Below, piece by piece: positions 47,836 to 56,183 of a stretch of DNA of 64,000 nucleotides. The translations under genes were made by a program, and so were the position numbers. A model generated the notes under the pieces. It searched no databases, had not been told where the DNA came from, and worked only from the letters and a program-made list of their open reading frames with translations. Position 1 is the first letter of the stretch. The number at the start of each line of letters is the position of its first letter. Source of the stretch: Catenulispora sp. MAP5-51 (GTDB lineage Bacteria; Actinomycetota; Actinomycetes; Streptomycetales; Catenulisporaceae); assembly GCF_041261205.1 (NCBI RefSeq), contig NZ_JBGCCH010000004.1, positions 434,001 to 498,000 on the forward strand, in the 5' to 3' direction.

Positions 47836-48786
47836 CTAGAACACCGACCACCCCGTCGCCGCGCTGAACCGGTCCAAGGCCTCCACCCCCGCCACCGAGT
47901 TCCCATGCTGGTCCAGCGCCGGCGACCACACGCACAGCGCCGCGCGCCCCGGCACGACCGCCACGATCCCGCCGCCGACCCCGCTCTTGCCGGGCAGCCC
48001 GACGCGGAACGCGAAGTCGCCCGCGGCGTCGTACGCTCCGCACGTCATCATCAGGGCATTGACGCGCTTGGCGCCGAGCACCGGCAGCAGCCGGGTGCCG
48101 TTGGTGCGGACTCCGTGGCGGGCCAGGAACAGCGCGGCCATCGCGGTCTCGGCACAGCTCATCGCGATCGAGCAATGGCGGAAGTAGTGCTCGGCGGTGA
48201 CGTCGACGGGGTTCTCGATGTTGCCGTAGGCGGCCATGAAGTGCGCCAGCGCCAGGTTCAGGTCGCCGTGCTCGGCCTCGGAGGCGGCCACGGCGCCGTC
48301 GATGGTGACGGTGTGGTCGTCGGACTCGGTGCGCAGGAAGTCCAGGACCGTGCCTGCCGCGTCGCCGGTCTGGCTCTGCAGGATGTCGGTGACGACCAGG
48401 GCGCCGGCGTTGATGAAGGGGTTGCGCGGGATGCCGCGCTCGTACTCCAGCTGGATCAGGGAGTTGAAGGCGTTGCCGGAGGGCTCGACGCCGACCCGGC
48501 CGCGCAGCGCCCCGGCGTCGCCGGCCATCACCAGCGCCAGGGTGAACACCTTGGAGATGCTCTGCAGCGAGAAGCGCTCGCGGAAGTCGCCCACTCCGTA
48601 GAGGTGGCCGTCGACCGTGGCCAGGGCCATCCCGAAGCGGTCCGGGGGTACTTGGGCCAGCGCCGGGATGTAGTCCGCGACGCGTCCCTGGCCGACGTAG
48701 GGCGCCACCTCGTCGGCGATCCACTCCAGCAGCGCGTCGTAGGCGATGTCGTCCACCGAGACCGCCGCGCCTTCCTCATTCGCCAT
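47836..48786 (-). CDS. glsA: Glutaminase (GlsA family)
   Basis: 316 residues. The second ATG, at 48786, is chosen because GAAGG is six bases upstream; ATG 48792 abuts it. The enzyme hydrolyses glutamine to glutamate and ammonia. It has the serine beta-lactamase-like fold with the S-x-x-K catalytic pair S76-I-S-K79 (RFSLQSISKVF). Other family signatures are VEPSGNAFNSLIQLE, RNPFINAGALV, and the closing LPGKSGVGGGIVAVVPG. The length is normal and all key residues are present. It stands alone. Confidence 0.92.
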   Translation of the reverse strand: MANEEGAAVSVDDIAYDALLEWIADEVAPYVGQGRVADYIPALAQVPPDRFGMALATVDGHLYGVGDFRERFSLQSISKVFTLALVMAGDAGALRGRVGVEPSGNAFNSLIQLEYERGIPRNPFINAGALVVTDILQSQTGDAAGTVLDFLRTESDDHTVTIDGAVAASEAEHGDLNLALAHFMAAYGNIENPVDVTAEHYFRHCSIAMSCAETAMAALFLARHGVRTNGTRLLPVLGAKRVNALMMTCGAYDAAGDFAFRVGLPGKSGVGGGIVAVVPGRAALCVWSPALDQHGNSVAGVEALDRFSAATGWSVF

Positions 48787-48922
48787 GCGCATCCTTCATG
48801 AATCGGGTCGTGCCCCGGCCGGGCACGGGACACCATCCCATCCCGAGTGAGAAGGATCACGCCACCGGTGCTCTCCCTCGTTCCCCTACGAAAGTCGGAC
48901 GTGCGCCGATCCGCAGCCGACC

Positions 48923-48934
48923 TACGCTGAAGGG
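48923..48934 (+). promoter_or_regulatory. -10 element and leaderless start of the histidine kinase gene
   Basis: TACGCT is followed by GAAGGG and then GTG 48935. The 17-base string CTACGCTGAAGGGGTGA (48922-48938) occurs again, identical, at the start of the thioesterase gene (53915-53931). Confidence 0.5.
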
Positions 48935-50251
48935 GTGAAATCCCCGGCCTGGCTCCCGCGTGCCCGTGACATCGCGGTGATGTCGCTGGCCCTGCTGGAG
49001 GGGCTCGCGGACCTGTTCACGGACGCCTTCGAGCACCACGACCTGCCGATGGCGGTCCTGCAGACCTCGCTGGCGCTGGCCGGGACGGTGGCCCTGTGGT
49101 GGCGCCGGACGCACACCGAGCGCGTGACCGTGCTGTGCATGCCGCTGGCCGCGCTCGGCCAGGTGCAGGTCCCGCTGGCGATGATGCTGTTCGCGCTGGC
49201 GGTGAAGCGCCGCGACCGGGTGATGTGGACGCTGACCGCGTTCGCGGGCGGCGCGTTCCTGGCCCAGACCGCCATCGAGAAGCACGGCGACCTGACCTTC
49301 GGCGACGTGTTGGTGACCGTGCTGTGGGTGCTGGTCCTGGTCCTGTTCGGTGCCTACTTCGGTGCCCGGCACGACCGCCTGGTCGCTCTGCAGGAACGCG
49401 CCGAGCGGGCCGAGGCCGAGCAGGAGGCCCGGGCCGAGGCCGCGCGGATGGCCGAGCGCACCCGCATCGCGCGCGAGATGCACGACGTGCTGGCGCACCG
49501 GATATCGCTGATCGCGCTGCACGCCGGCGGCCTGGAGATCACCGAGCGCCCCGACCCGGACGCCGCGCGCCAGACCGCGGGCCTGATCCGGGAGACCGCG
49601 CGCTCGGCCCTGGAGGACCTGCGCGACGTGCTCGGCGTGCTGGCCAGCAGCGACACCTCGGCCCCGCTGGCGCCGCAGCCGCGCTTCGCGGACATCGCCG
49701 AGCTGGTCGAGCGCTCGGCCGCGGCCGGCGTCTCGGTACGCCTGGTGCCGAACAGCAGCCTGGGCCTGGACGCCCCGGTGCCCGAGGCCGTGGGCCGCGC
49801 CGCCTACCGGGTGGTGCAGGAGGCGCTGACCAACATCCACAAGCACGCCGCCTCGGCCGCGACCACGGTCCGGCTGTCCGGGGCCCCGGACATCGGCCTG
49901 GAGGTGCGCGTGGAGAACCAGGCGCCGCGGGCGGTGGGCACCTCGCTGCCCGGCGCGGGCTCGGGCCTGGCGGGCCTGCGCGAGCGCGTCGAGGTGGCCG
50001 GCGGCTCCTTCGAGGCCGGCCCGACGCTGCGCGGCGGCTTCCTGGTCCTGGCCTGGCTGCCGTGGCCGCAGACCGACGCCAAGGACGCCGCCGAGTACGG
50101 CGTGATCATGTCCCGCACCGGCTCCGGACGGAAGGCGGACGCCGGCGACTCGGCCCAGACCGCGTGCGTGGCCGATGATGGGAAGGACCGCACCGGATCC
50201 GCCGGTCCGGCCGACCGCCGCCTGATCCCCTTCCCGGAGCCCGCTGCATGA
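48935..50251 (+). CDS. Two-component sensor histidine kinase (NarL/DesK type)
   Basis: 438 residues from GTG 48935. The N-terminal 150 residues have about four or five hydrophobic segments with almost no extracellular loops, so the signal is probably sensed in the membrane. A short coiled coil leads to the dimerisation helix RTRIAREMHDVLAHRISLIALHAG with phospho-accepting H183. The ATPase domain follows: VVQEALTNIHKHA (N box) and GSGLAGLRERVEVAGGSFEAGP (G box). A disordered tail of 60 residues ends the protein. The response-regulator gene overlaps its stop by four bases. The signal is unknown. Confidence 0.9.
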   Translation: MKSPAWLPRARDIAVMSLALLEGLADLFTDAFEHHDLPMAVLQTSLALAGTVALWWRRTHTERVTVLCMPLAALGQVQVPLAMMLFALAVKRRDRVMWTLTAFAGGAFLAQTAIEKHGDLTFGDVLVTVLWVLVLVLFGAYFGARHDRLVALQERAERAEAEQEARAEAARMAERTRIAREMHDVLAHRISLIALHAGGLEITERPDPDAARQTAGLIRETARSALEDLRDVLGVLASSDTSAPLAPQPRFADIAELVERSAAAGVSVRLVPNSSLGLDAPVPEAVGRAAYRVVQEALTNIHKHAASAATTVRLSGAPDIGLEVRVENQAPRAVGTSLPGAGSGLAGLRERVEVAGGSFEAGPTLRGGFLVLAWLPWPQTDAKDAAEYGVIMSRTGSGRKADAGDSAQTACVADDGKDRTGSAGPADRRLIPFPEPAA

Positions 50252-50907
50252 TCCGCATCCTGCTCGTCGACGACGAGAGCCTGGTCCGCGCGGGCCTGCG
50301 CACCATCCTGGAGTCCGCCGAGGACCTGCGGGTGGTGGCCGAGGCCGAGGACGGCTCGCAGGTGGTCGACGCACTCGCCGCGCACCGTCCCGACGTGGTC
50401 CTGATGGACGTCCGCATGCCCCGCGTGGACGGCCTGGAGGCGCTGCGCCGGGTGCAGGCCACCCCCGACCCGCCGCCGGTGGTCATGCTCACCACCTTCG
50501 ACCTGGACGCGTACATCTTCGAGGCGCTGCGCCTGGGCGCCACCGGCTTCCTGCTCAAGGACACCCCGCCGCGCGACCTGATCTCGGCGATGCGCGTGGT
50601 GGCCCGGGGCGACGCGATGCTCTCCCCGCCGGTGACCAAGCGCCTGCTGGACCACTACACCGGCCTGCGGGTGGCCGACCGCGCCGAGCAGGCCGCGAAG
50701 CTGCTGGCCGAGCTGACGCCGCGGGAGCGCGACGTGCTGGCCGAGGTGGCGCGGGGCCTGTCGAACGCGCAGATCGGGCGCAGCCTGTACCTGAGCGAGG
50801 CGACGGTGAAGGCGCACGTCTCGCGGGTGATGGCCAAGCTCGGGGTGGCCAACCGGGTACAGGCGGCCTTGGTGGGACGCGACGCCGGGCTGCTCGACGA
50901 GTCCTGA
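50248..50907 (+). CDS. NarL-family response regulator
   Basis: 219 residues; ATG 50248 overlaps the kinase stop. The receiver domain (1-120) has the acidic pocket D8/D9, phospho-acceptor D54 (LMDVRMP), a Thr in LTTFD and K104 region FLLKDTP. The C-terminal LuxR-type helix-turn-helix is ELTPRERDVLAEVARGLSNAQIGRSLYLSEATVKAHVSRVMAKLGVANRVQAAL. It is the partner of the kinase above. The targets are unknown; the Pst-like cluster lies upstream but nothing in the sequence ties them. Confidence 0.93.
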   Translation: MIRILLVDDESLVRAGLRTILESAEDLRVVAEAEDGSQVVDALAAHRPDVVLMDVRMPRVDGLEALRRVQATPDPPPVVMLTTFDLDAYIFEALRLGATGFLLKDTPPRDLISAMRVVARGDAMLSPPVTKRLLDHYTGLRVADRAEQAAKLLAELTPRERDVLAEVARGLSNAQIGRSLYLSEATVKAHVSRVMAKLGVANRVQAALVGRDAGLLDES

Positions 50908-50983
50908 GTTTTTCGCCGGCCTGGCAGAATTCGCCGACCTCGCTGATCCTGCCAGCCTGGTTCAGGGTGTCGGACCACCGGGT

Positions 50984-50996
50984 TAGGGTGAAAAAC
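50984..50996 (+). promoter_or_regulatory. -10 element and leaderless start of the ECF sigma factor gene
   Basis: TAGGGT is followed by GAAAAAC and ATG 50997. The frame extends upstream to a GTG at 50967, but this arrangement favours 50997. Confidence 0.45.
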
Positions 50997-51986
50997 ATGT
51001 CCACGACCACAGAGCGCGACGCCGTCGCCGATCAGCTCGAACCCTTCCGCCGGGAGCTGACCGCCTACTGCTACCGCATGCTGGGCTCCGCCTTCGAGGC
51101 CGAGGACGCGGTGCAGGAGACGCTGCTGCGCGCCTGGTCCAAGTTCGACGGGTTCCAGGGACGCTCGCAGCTGAGGACGTGGCTGTACCGCATCGCGACG
51201 AACGTGTGCCTGGACATGGCGCCGGCGGCGCAGCGGCGGGCCCGGCCGATGGACCTGTTCTCGCCGGGCTCGGCGACGGCGCCGAACCTGGCGCAGCTGG
51301 AGGAGAACATCTGGGTCGGCCCGGTCCCGGACGACCGCGTGCTGGCCGGGGACCCCGCCGAGGTGGCGGTCGGGCGCGAGAGCATCCGGCTGGCGTTCAT
51401 AGCGGCGCTGCAGAAGCTCGCGCCGCGCCAGCGGGCGGTGCTGATCCTGCGCGAGGTGCTGGCATGGTCGGCGGCGGAGACCGCCGAGCTGCTGGACTCC
51501 ACGGTGGCCTCGGTCAACAGCGCCCTGCAGCGCGCCCGGGCCACGCTCGCCGAGGAGAGCGCCGCGAGCGGGGACACCGCCAAGCCCCTGGACGAGGAGC
51601 AGCGCGAGTTCCTGGCCAAGTACGTGAAAGCCTTCGAGGCCTTCGACATCGACGGCCTGACCGCGCTGCTGCGCGCCGACGTCTCGCTCAACATGCCGCC
51701 CTACCAGCTGTGGCTTCAGGGCATCGAGGAGTTGCAGGCTTGGTGGAACGGCGCCGGGGGCGGCTGCCGGGGCTCGCGGCTGCTGCCGGTCGAGGCCAAC
51801 GGCATGCCGGCGTTCGCGCAGTACCGGGCCGCCGAGGACGGGGACGGCTGGACGCCGTGGGCGATCATGGTCCTGGAGATCCGGGACGGGCGGCTGGCCG
51901 GCATCGGCAACTACCTGGACACCGAGCGGCTGTTCCCGCTGTTCGGCGTGCCGGCGCGGCTGCGGGCCGACGGTTCGGGGGAGTAG
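50997..51986 (+). CDS. ECF sigma factor with C-terminal SnoaL-like domain
   Basis: 329 residues. Region 2 covers residues about 15-85 (YCYRMLGSAFEAEDAVQETLLRAWSKFDGFQGRSQLRTWLYRIATNVCLD) and region 4 about 135-185 (LQKLAPRQRAVLILREVLAWSAAETAELLDSTVASVNSALQRARATL). Residues about 200-320 form a SnoaL/NTF2-like domain (FLAKYVKAFEAFDIDGLTALLRADVSLNMPPYQLWLQG). This is the SigG-like architecture, in which the C-terminal domain is thought to control the factor in place of a separate anti-sigma protein. None is encoded beside it. A small STAS-like gene faces it 98 bases away. Confidence 0.92.
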   Translation: MSTTTERDAVADQLEPFRRELTAYCYRMLGSAFEAEDAVQETLLRAWSKFDGFQGRSQLRTWLYRIATNVCLDMAPAAQRRARPMDLFSPGSATAPNLAQLEENIWVGPVPDDRVLAGDPAEVAVGRESIRLAFIAALQKLAPRQRAVLILREVLAWSAAETAELLDSTVASVNSALQRARATLAEESAASGDTAKPLDEEQREFLAKYVKAFEAFDIDGLTALLRADVSLNMPPYQLWLQGIEELQAWWNGAGGGCRGSRLLPVEANGMPAFAQYRAAEDGDGWTPWAIMVLEIRDGRLAGIGNYLDTERLFPLFGVPARLRADGSGE

Positions 51987-52084
51987 GGGCCGGACCGGCC
52001 TTCGCCGCCGCGAGCCCTGCCGCGCCGGGAGCTTTGCCACGCCACACCGCACCCCGCCCAGCCCCGCCCGGCCCAGAGCCGGCA

Positions 52085-52309
52085 TCAGCCCCCGGGTTCG
52101 GGCAAGGCCTCCGGCGGCGCCTCGCCGAGCACGAACACCTCGTCCAACCCGGTCACCGCCAACAGCAGCCGCAGCCGCTCACCGACCCCGGTGAGCACCA
52201 GCTCGCACCCCCGCCGCCGGGCTTCGAGCCGCCGTCGCGCGAGCTGTTCCAGATCCGCCCTGGTCGGCCGTTCGATCGACGACACGTCGTAGCGCTCTAT
52301 GGGTCCCAC
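52085..52309 (-). CDS. Short STAS-like protein (C-terminal half of the fold)
   Basis: 74 residues from GTG 52309; no ribosome binding site is evident. The sequence YDVSSIERPTRADLEQLARRRLEARRRGCELVLTGVGERLRLLLAVTGLDEVFVLGE follows the second half of a STAS domain. The N-terminal strands and the usual phosphorylatable DSSG are missing. STAS proteins bind anti-sigma factors; this shortened type is found singly in actinomycetes. Its placement next to an ECF sigma factor is suggestive. It could also be a remnant. Confidence 0.55.
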   Translation of the reverse strand: MGPIERYDVSSIERPTRADLEQLARRRLEARRRGCELVLTGVGERLRLLLAVTGLDEVFVLGEAPPEALPEPGG

Positions 52310-52418
52310 GCCACTACAGACCCGGTTCGCCGCCCCGATTCATCGATCCGGCGCAGAATTCCCGGCCGGCGGCGATGAGTCCGGCCCCGCCCCGCCGTCT
52401 GACCCTGTGAAGCGGCCT

Positions 52419-52467
52419 ACGACCGCGACCCACGACCTCGACCTATGACCTCGACCTACGACCTCCA
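52419..52467 (+). repeat. 13-bp tandem repeat before the DHFR-like gene
   Basis: Units ACGACCGCGACCC, ACGACCTCGACCT, ATGACCTCGACCT and a partial ACGACCTCCA follow one another directly. The array ends at the ribosome binding site of the next gene. Confidence 0.7.
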
Positions 52468-52479
52468 GGAGTCACCATC

Positions 52480-53040
52480 ATGCGCACCATCACCGCGGGC
52501 CTGTTCTCCGCCGCCGACGGCGTCGTGGCCGAGCCGCAGGACTGGCACTTCCCCTACTTCTGCGACGAGCTCGGCGGGGCCGTCGGGGAGCTGGTCGGCG
52601 GCGCCGACACCCTGCTGTTCGGACGCACGACCTACGAGGGCTTCGCCGAGGCCTGGCCGGCCCGCGAGGCGGCCGGGCAGGACCTGGAGTTCGCCAAGGC
52701 CCTGGGCGACGCGCGCAAGATCGTCGTCTCGCACGAGCAGCTGGACTTCACCTGGCGCAACTCCGAGCAGGTGCCGGGCGACCTGCTGGACTTCGTCCGC
52801 GAGCTCAAGGCCGGCGACGGCGGTCCGGTCGCGGTGTCCGGCTCGGTCTCGGTGGTGCGCCAGCTGCTGCGTGCCGGACTCATGGACGAGCTGCACCTGT
52901 TCGTCCACCCGATCGCCCTGGGCCGCGGCCTGCGGCTGTGGCAGGACGACCTCGACGAGCCGATCAAGCTGCGGCTGATCAAGTGCGACGTCTTCAAGTC
53001 CGGCACCCTGCACGTGGTGTACGGGCCGCAGGAGCAGTAG
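52480..53040 (+). CDS. DHFR-fold reductase (RibD C-terminal family)
   Basis: 186 residues from ATG 52480 with AGGAG upstream. The family pattern is clear: TAGLFSAADGVVAEPQDW at the start, LLFGRTTYEGFAEAWP, and VSGSVSVVRQLLRAGLMDELHLFVHPIALGRGLRLW near the end, covering the NADPH pocket. These stand-alone proteins reduce pteridine- or riboflavin-pathway-like substrates with NADPH, but the physiological substrate of this one is unknown. It is convergent with the membrane-protein gene, four bases apart. Confidence 0.88.
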   Translation: MRTITAGLFSAADGVVAEPQDWHFPYFCDELGGAVGELVGGADTLLFGRTTYEGFAEAWPAREAAGQDLEFAKALGDARKIVVSHEQLDFTWRNSEQVPGDLLDFVRELKAGDGGPVAVSGSVSVVRQLLRAGLMDELHLFVHPIALGRGLRLWQDDLDEPIKLRLIKCDVFKSGTLHVVYGPQEQ

Positions 53041-53044
53041 CGGC

Positions 53045-53770
53045 TCAGTAAGGACGCTCGCCGCCGTACGGGTCGTTCTCCTGCGGCGGCGTGATCTCCG
53101 TCGTCGCGCTCGCCGACTCGTAGCCGCCCGCGCCCGACGACCGCGACGAGTACGGCGACGACGGGCTGAACGAGTAGTCCGAATAGTCCTCGAGCGAGCT
53201 TGTCGGGTACTCCTGCGTCGTCCGGTCCTCCTCGTCGGCCTCGGTCGAGCCGTACACCAGCACGGCCGTGAACCCGACCAGCCAGCCCGCGAACAGCCCG
53301 AACGCCAGCCCCGTCCCGATCAGCGTGTAGTAGACGTCCCCGCGCTCGGCCTGTGTGTGCGCCATGCCGGCGATCGACGAACCCGCGATCAGCGCCACGG
53401 CCGCCGCCAGCCCGGTGACGAACCAGGAGCCCAGGAACAGCGACCAGCGGCCGCGCACGGCGCCGACGCCGCGGCAGACCAGCATCAGCAGCAGGAAGGT
53501 GAGGAAGACCGCGATCACCGGTGCGGCGAGCGTCCCGTAGAACAGCCGGCTCGGCTCGCCCGCCTCCTTGGTGGCCCGCCAGGCCAGCGCGCTCAGACCC
53601 CTGACCGGGGCGGCGATCCAGCTGTGGGTGATGTCGCCGCCTTGGGCGGAGCGGCCGTCGCGCCAATGGCCGGTCCACTGGTTGTCGAAGGCGGCGAGGA
53701 GCACCAAGAGCACCAGCGCTGCGAACCCCGCTATGGCCGCCCCGCGTCGCGCGGAGATGTTCTGAGTCAT
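53045..53770 (-). CDS. Membrane protein of unknown function
   Basis: 241 residues from ATG 53770. Four hydrophobic helices lie at about 13-30, 78-98, 112-132 and 150-170; between the first and second is a soluble stretch of about 45 residues with two Trp. The last 70 residues are acidic, Ser/Tyr/Pro-rich and probably cytoplasmic, ending in DPYGGERPY. I do not recognise a family. It stands alone, divergent from the thioesterase gene. Confidence 0.7.
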   Translation of the reverse strand: MTQNISARRGAAIAGFAALVLLVLLAAFDNQWTGHWRDGRSAQGGDITHSWIAAPVRGLSALAWRATKEAGEPSRLFYGTLAAPVIAVFLTFLLLMLVCRGVGAVRGRWSLFLGSWFVTGLAAAVALIAGSSIAGMAHTQAERGDVYYTLIGTGLAFGLFAGWLVGFTAVLVYGSTEADEEDRTTQEYPTSSLEDYSDYSFSPSSPYSSRSSGAGGYESASATTEITPPQENDPYGGERPY

Positions 53771-53915
53771 GCCAGGCGCCCCCTGTCAGTATCCGCTCCC
53801 TGACATTTTGTCTCCGGGAGCGCGGCGTTGGTAGCCCTTACCCTCCCCTCATCGGCGCTATCGTCTCCGGCGCTTCGGGACCGATGCCCGGATCGAGGCA
53901 CGTCCCGGGACGATC

Positions 53916-53927
53916 TACGCTGAAGGG
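53916..53927 (+). promoter_or_regulatory. -10 element and leaderless start of the thioesterase gene
   Basis: TACGCT is followed by GAAGGG and then GTG 53928. The element is identical to that of the histidine-kinase gene 5 kb upstream. Confidence 0.5.
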
Positions 53928-54593
53928 GTGACCGATGACGCCCCGCGCACCGCCGCCCTCGAAACCCATGCAGCTCCCGCGCCCCGCACCACCGCCGCCT
54001 CGCGCACCATGCTGTCCCACATCATGGGCCCCACCGAGGTGAACCTCCTGGGCACCGTCCACGGCGGCGTGGTCATGAAGTTCGTCGACGACGTCGCCGG
54101 CGCCGTGGCCGGCCGCCACTCCGGCGGCCCCGCGGTCACCGCCGCGATGGACGAGATGCAGTTCCTGAACCCGGTCCGGGTCGGCGACCTGGTCCACGCC
54201 TACGCGCAGGTGAACTGGGTGGGCGCGACCTCGATGGAGGTCGGCGTCCGGGTGATGGCCGAGCCCTGGAACGAGGCCGGCACCGCCCCGCGCCACGTGG
54301 CCAGCGCCTACCTGGTGTTCGTCGCCGTCGACGACAAGGGCCAGCCGCGCTCGGTGCCGCCGCTGGTCCTGGAGACCGACCTGGACCGCCGCCGGCACGG
54401 CGAGGCCGAGATCCGCCGCAGCCACCGCCTGGCCCGCCGCCGCGCCATCCAGGCCGCGCGGGCCGGGGCCGGGCAGAACGCCGCGGCTGACACGGCTGGA
54501 GCTGCTGGAACAGCGGGAGCCGCCGGAGCCGCCGGAGCTGCCGGAACAGCCGGAGCCGCGGAGGCCGCCACCCCGACGGAGGCCGGCCGGTGA
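53928..54593 (+). CDS. Acyl-CoA thioesterase, hotdog fold
   Basis: 221 residues from GTG 53928. Residues about 25-155 form the hotdog domain of the YciA/BFIT type: MLSHIMGPTEVNLLGTVHGGVVMKFVDDVAG, AAMDEMQFLNPVRVGDLV and SAYLVFVAVDDKGQPRSVPPL. It hydrolyses acyl-CoA; chain length cannot be told. Residues about 155-185 are Arg-rich, and the last 40 are an Ala/Gly/Thr repeat coded by 9-base DNA units. The stop overlaps the next start (GTGA). Confidence 0.9.
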   Translation: MTDDAPRTAALETHAAPAPRTTAASRTMLSHIMGPTEVNLLGTVHGGVVMKFVDDVAGAVAGRHSGGPAVTAAMDEMQFLNPVRVGDLVHAYAQVNWVGATSMEVGVRVMAEPWNEAGTAPRHVASAYLVFVAVDDKGQPRSVPPLVLETDLDRRRHGEAEIRRSHRLARRRAIQAARAGAGQNAAADTAGAAGTAGAAGAAGAAGTAGAAEAATPTEAGR

Positions 54594-54973
54594 CCGGCGC
54601 CGCCGACCGCGCCCAGCGCCTGCGCCTGGTCCCCGGCCGCTTCGCGGTCGAGCACCTGCCCGCCGCCGTCGCGCCGCCGAACGGCTGGATCGCGCAGGTC
54701 CGCGCGCCCGAAGGGCTGACCGTGGTCCGCGAGGTCGTCGAGCACGAGAACGGCGACGGGGCCCCCGGCCTGTGGCGCGCGCTCTACGGCGGCGACACCG
54801 CCCACGGCCTGGACCTGCCCGGCATGCTCGCCGCCCTGCTGGAGCCGCTGGCCGGCGCCGCCGTGCCGGTGTTCGTCGCCTCCACCTACCACGCCGACCT
54901 GGTGCTGGTCCCCGAAGCCGACGCCGAGCGCGCGGTCGAGGCGCTGCGTGCGGCCGGGCACACCGTCGACTGA
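54590..54973 (+). CDS. ACT-domain protein (CASTOR-like ACT_7 type)
   Basis: 127 residues from GTG 54590, overlapping the thioesterase stop. The pattern IAQVRAPEGLTVVREV in the first half and GLDLPGMLAALLEPLAGAAVPVFVASTYHADLVLVPEADAERAVEAL in the second matches stand-alone ACT proteins that bind amino acids. The first ACT half is degenerate. No catalytic domain is attached, so a sensory or regulatory role is likely. Co-transcription with the thioesterase is implied by the overlap. Confidence 0.75.
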   Translation: MTGAADRAQRLRLVPGRFAVEHLPAAVAPPNGWIAQVRAPEGLTVVREVVEHENGDGAPGLWRALYGGDTAHGLDLPGMLAALLEPLAGAAVPVFVASTYHADLVLVPEADAERAVEALRAAGHTVD

Positions 54974-55067
54974 GGGAAAGCCCGTCCGAGAACCTTCAGG
55001 TCACCGATCGGTCGCAGTCTGTTCTTCTGCTCCAAGCGTTCAGGGTCGGCCGGTAATCTGACCGACG

Positions 55068-56177
55068 ATGAACGTCTCAGAACCCTCCGCACCCTCCGCG
55101 GCGCCCGTCGAGAAGCCCGAGAAGCCCGAGAAGCCCGAGAAGCCCGTAGAGGAGCCCGGGACCGCCTGGCCCGCGGTCTCGGTGATCATGCCCGTCCTCA
55201 ACGAGGAGCGGCACCTCGCCTTCGCGGTCAACGGCGTGCTGGCCCAGGGCTACCCCGGCGAGCTGGAGCTGATCCTGGCGATCGGCCCGAGCACCGACCG
55301 CACCCAGCAGATCGCCGACGAGCTGTCGGCGGCCGATCCGCGGGTGCGCAGCGTGCCGAACCCCACCGGCCGCACCCCCGCCGCCCTGAACGCGGCGCTG
55401 GCCCAGGTCGAACACGGCATCGTGGTCCGCGTCGACGGCCACGGCGAACTGGTCCCCGGCTACATCGCCACCGCCGTCCGGCTGCTCGAGGACACCGGCG
55501 CGGCCAACGTCGGCGGCGTCATGCGCGCCGAGGGCGTCACGGTCTTCGAGCAGGCCGTCGCCCGCGCCATGACCAGCAAGCTGGGCGTCGGCAACGCCCC
55601 CAACCACACCGGCGGCGAGGGCGGCCCGGCGGACACCGTCTACCTCGGCGTGTTCCGCCGCGACGTGCTCGACGAGCTCGGCGGCTACGACGAGCACTTC
55701 ACCCGGGCCCAGGACTGGGAGCTGAACTACCGCATCCGCGAGTCCGGCCGGCTGATCTGGTTCGACCCGGGCCTGTCGGTGACCTACCGGCCGCGCCCCA
55801 CCTTCAGGGCGCTGGCCAAGCAGTACAAGGAGTACGGCCGCTGGCGGCGCGTCGTGATGCGCACCCACGCCGGCACCGCGAACCTCCGCTACCTGGCACC
55901 GCCCGGAGCGCTGCTGGCCGTCGCCACCGGCACCGTCGTCGGCCTGGCCGGCGTCACCGGCGGCCCGGGTATAGCGGCGCTCGGCTTCGTGATCCCCGTC
56001 GGCTACTTCGGTGCGCTGACCGCCGGCGCCCTGCGCGAGTCGCGCGGCCTGCCCCCCGGCGTCCGGGCCCGGCTGCCGCTGGTGCTCGCCACCATGCACG
56101 GCTCCTGGGCCTACGGCTTCCTCACCTCCCCGTCCCGGCTGGCCAAGGCCACCGGCAAGACCCCGAAGAAGAAGTAG
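55068..56177 (+). CDS. Family 2 glycosyltransferase
   Basis: 369 residues from ATG 55068; TAATCT lies eight bases upstream, so the mRNA may be leaderless. After an EKPEKPEKP repeat, the GT-A domain begins with VSVIMPVLNEERHLAFAVNGVLAQ. The metal-binding motif is VRVDGHGEL (DxH/DxD-like), and the acceptor region has GGYDEHFTRAQDWELNYRIRESG (ED-type base and RxxxG). It resembles the succinoglycan ExoA-type inverting enzymes. Two or three hydrophobic helices near the C-terminus attach it to the membrane. It opens the glycosyltransferase island. Confidence 0.9.
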   Translation: MNVSEPSAPSAAPVEKPEKPEKPEKPVEEPGTAWPAVSVIMPVLNEERHLAFAVNGVLAQGYPGELELILAIGPSTDRTQQIADELSAADPRVRSVPNPTGRTPAALNAALAQVEHGIVVRVDGHGELVPGYIATAVRLLEDTGAANVGGVMRAEGVTVFEQAVARAMTSKLGVGNAPNHTGGEGGPADTVYLGVFRRDVLDELGGYDEHFTRAQDWELNYRIRESGRLIWFDPGLSVTYRPRPTFRALAKQYKEYGRWRRVVMRTHAGTANLRYLAPPGALLAVATGTVVGLAGVTGGPGIAALGFVIPVGYFGALTAGALRESRGLPPGVRARLPLVLATMHGSWAYGFLTSPSRLAKATGKTPKKK

Positions 56178-56183
56178 CCGCGC

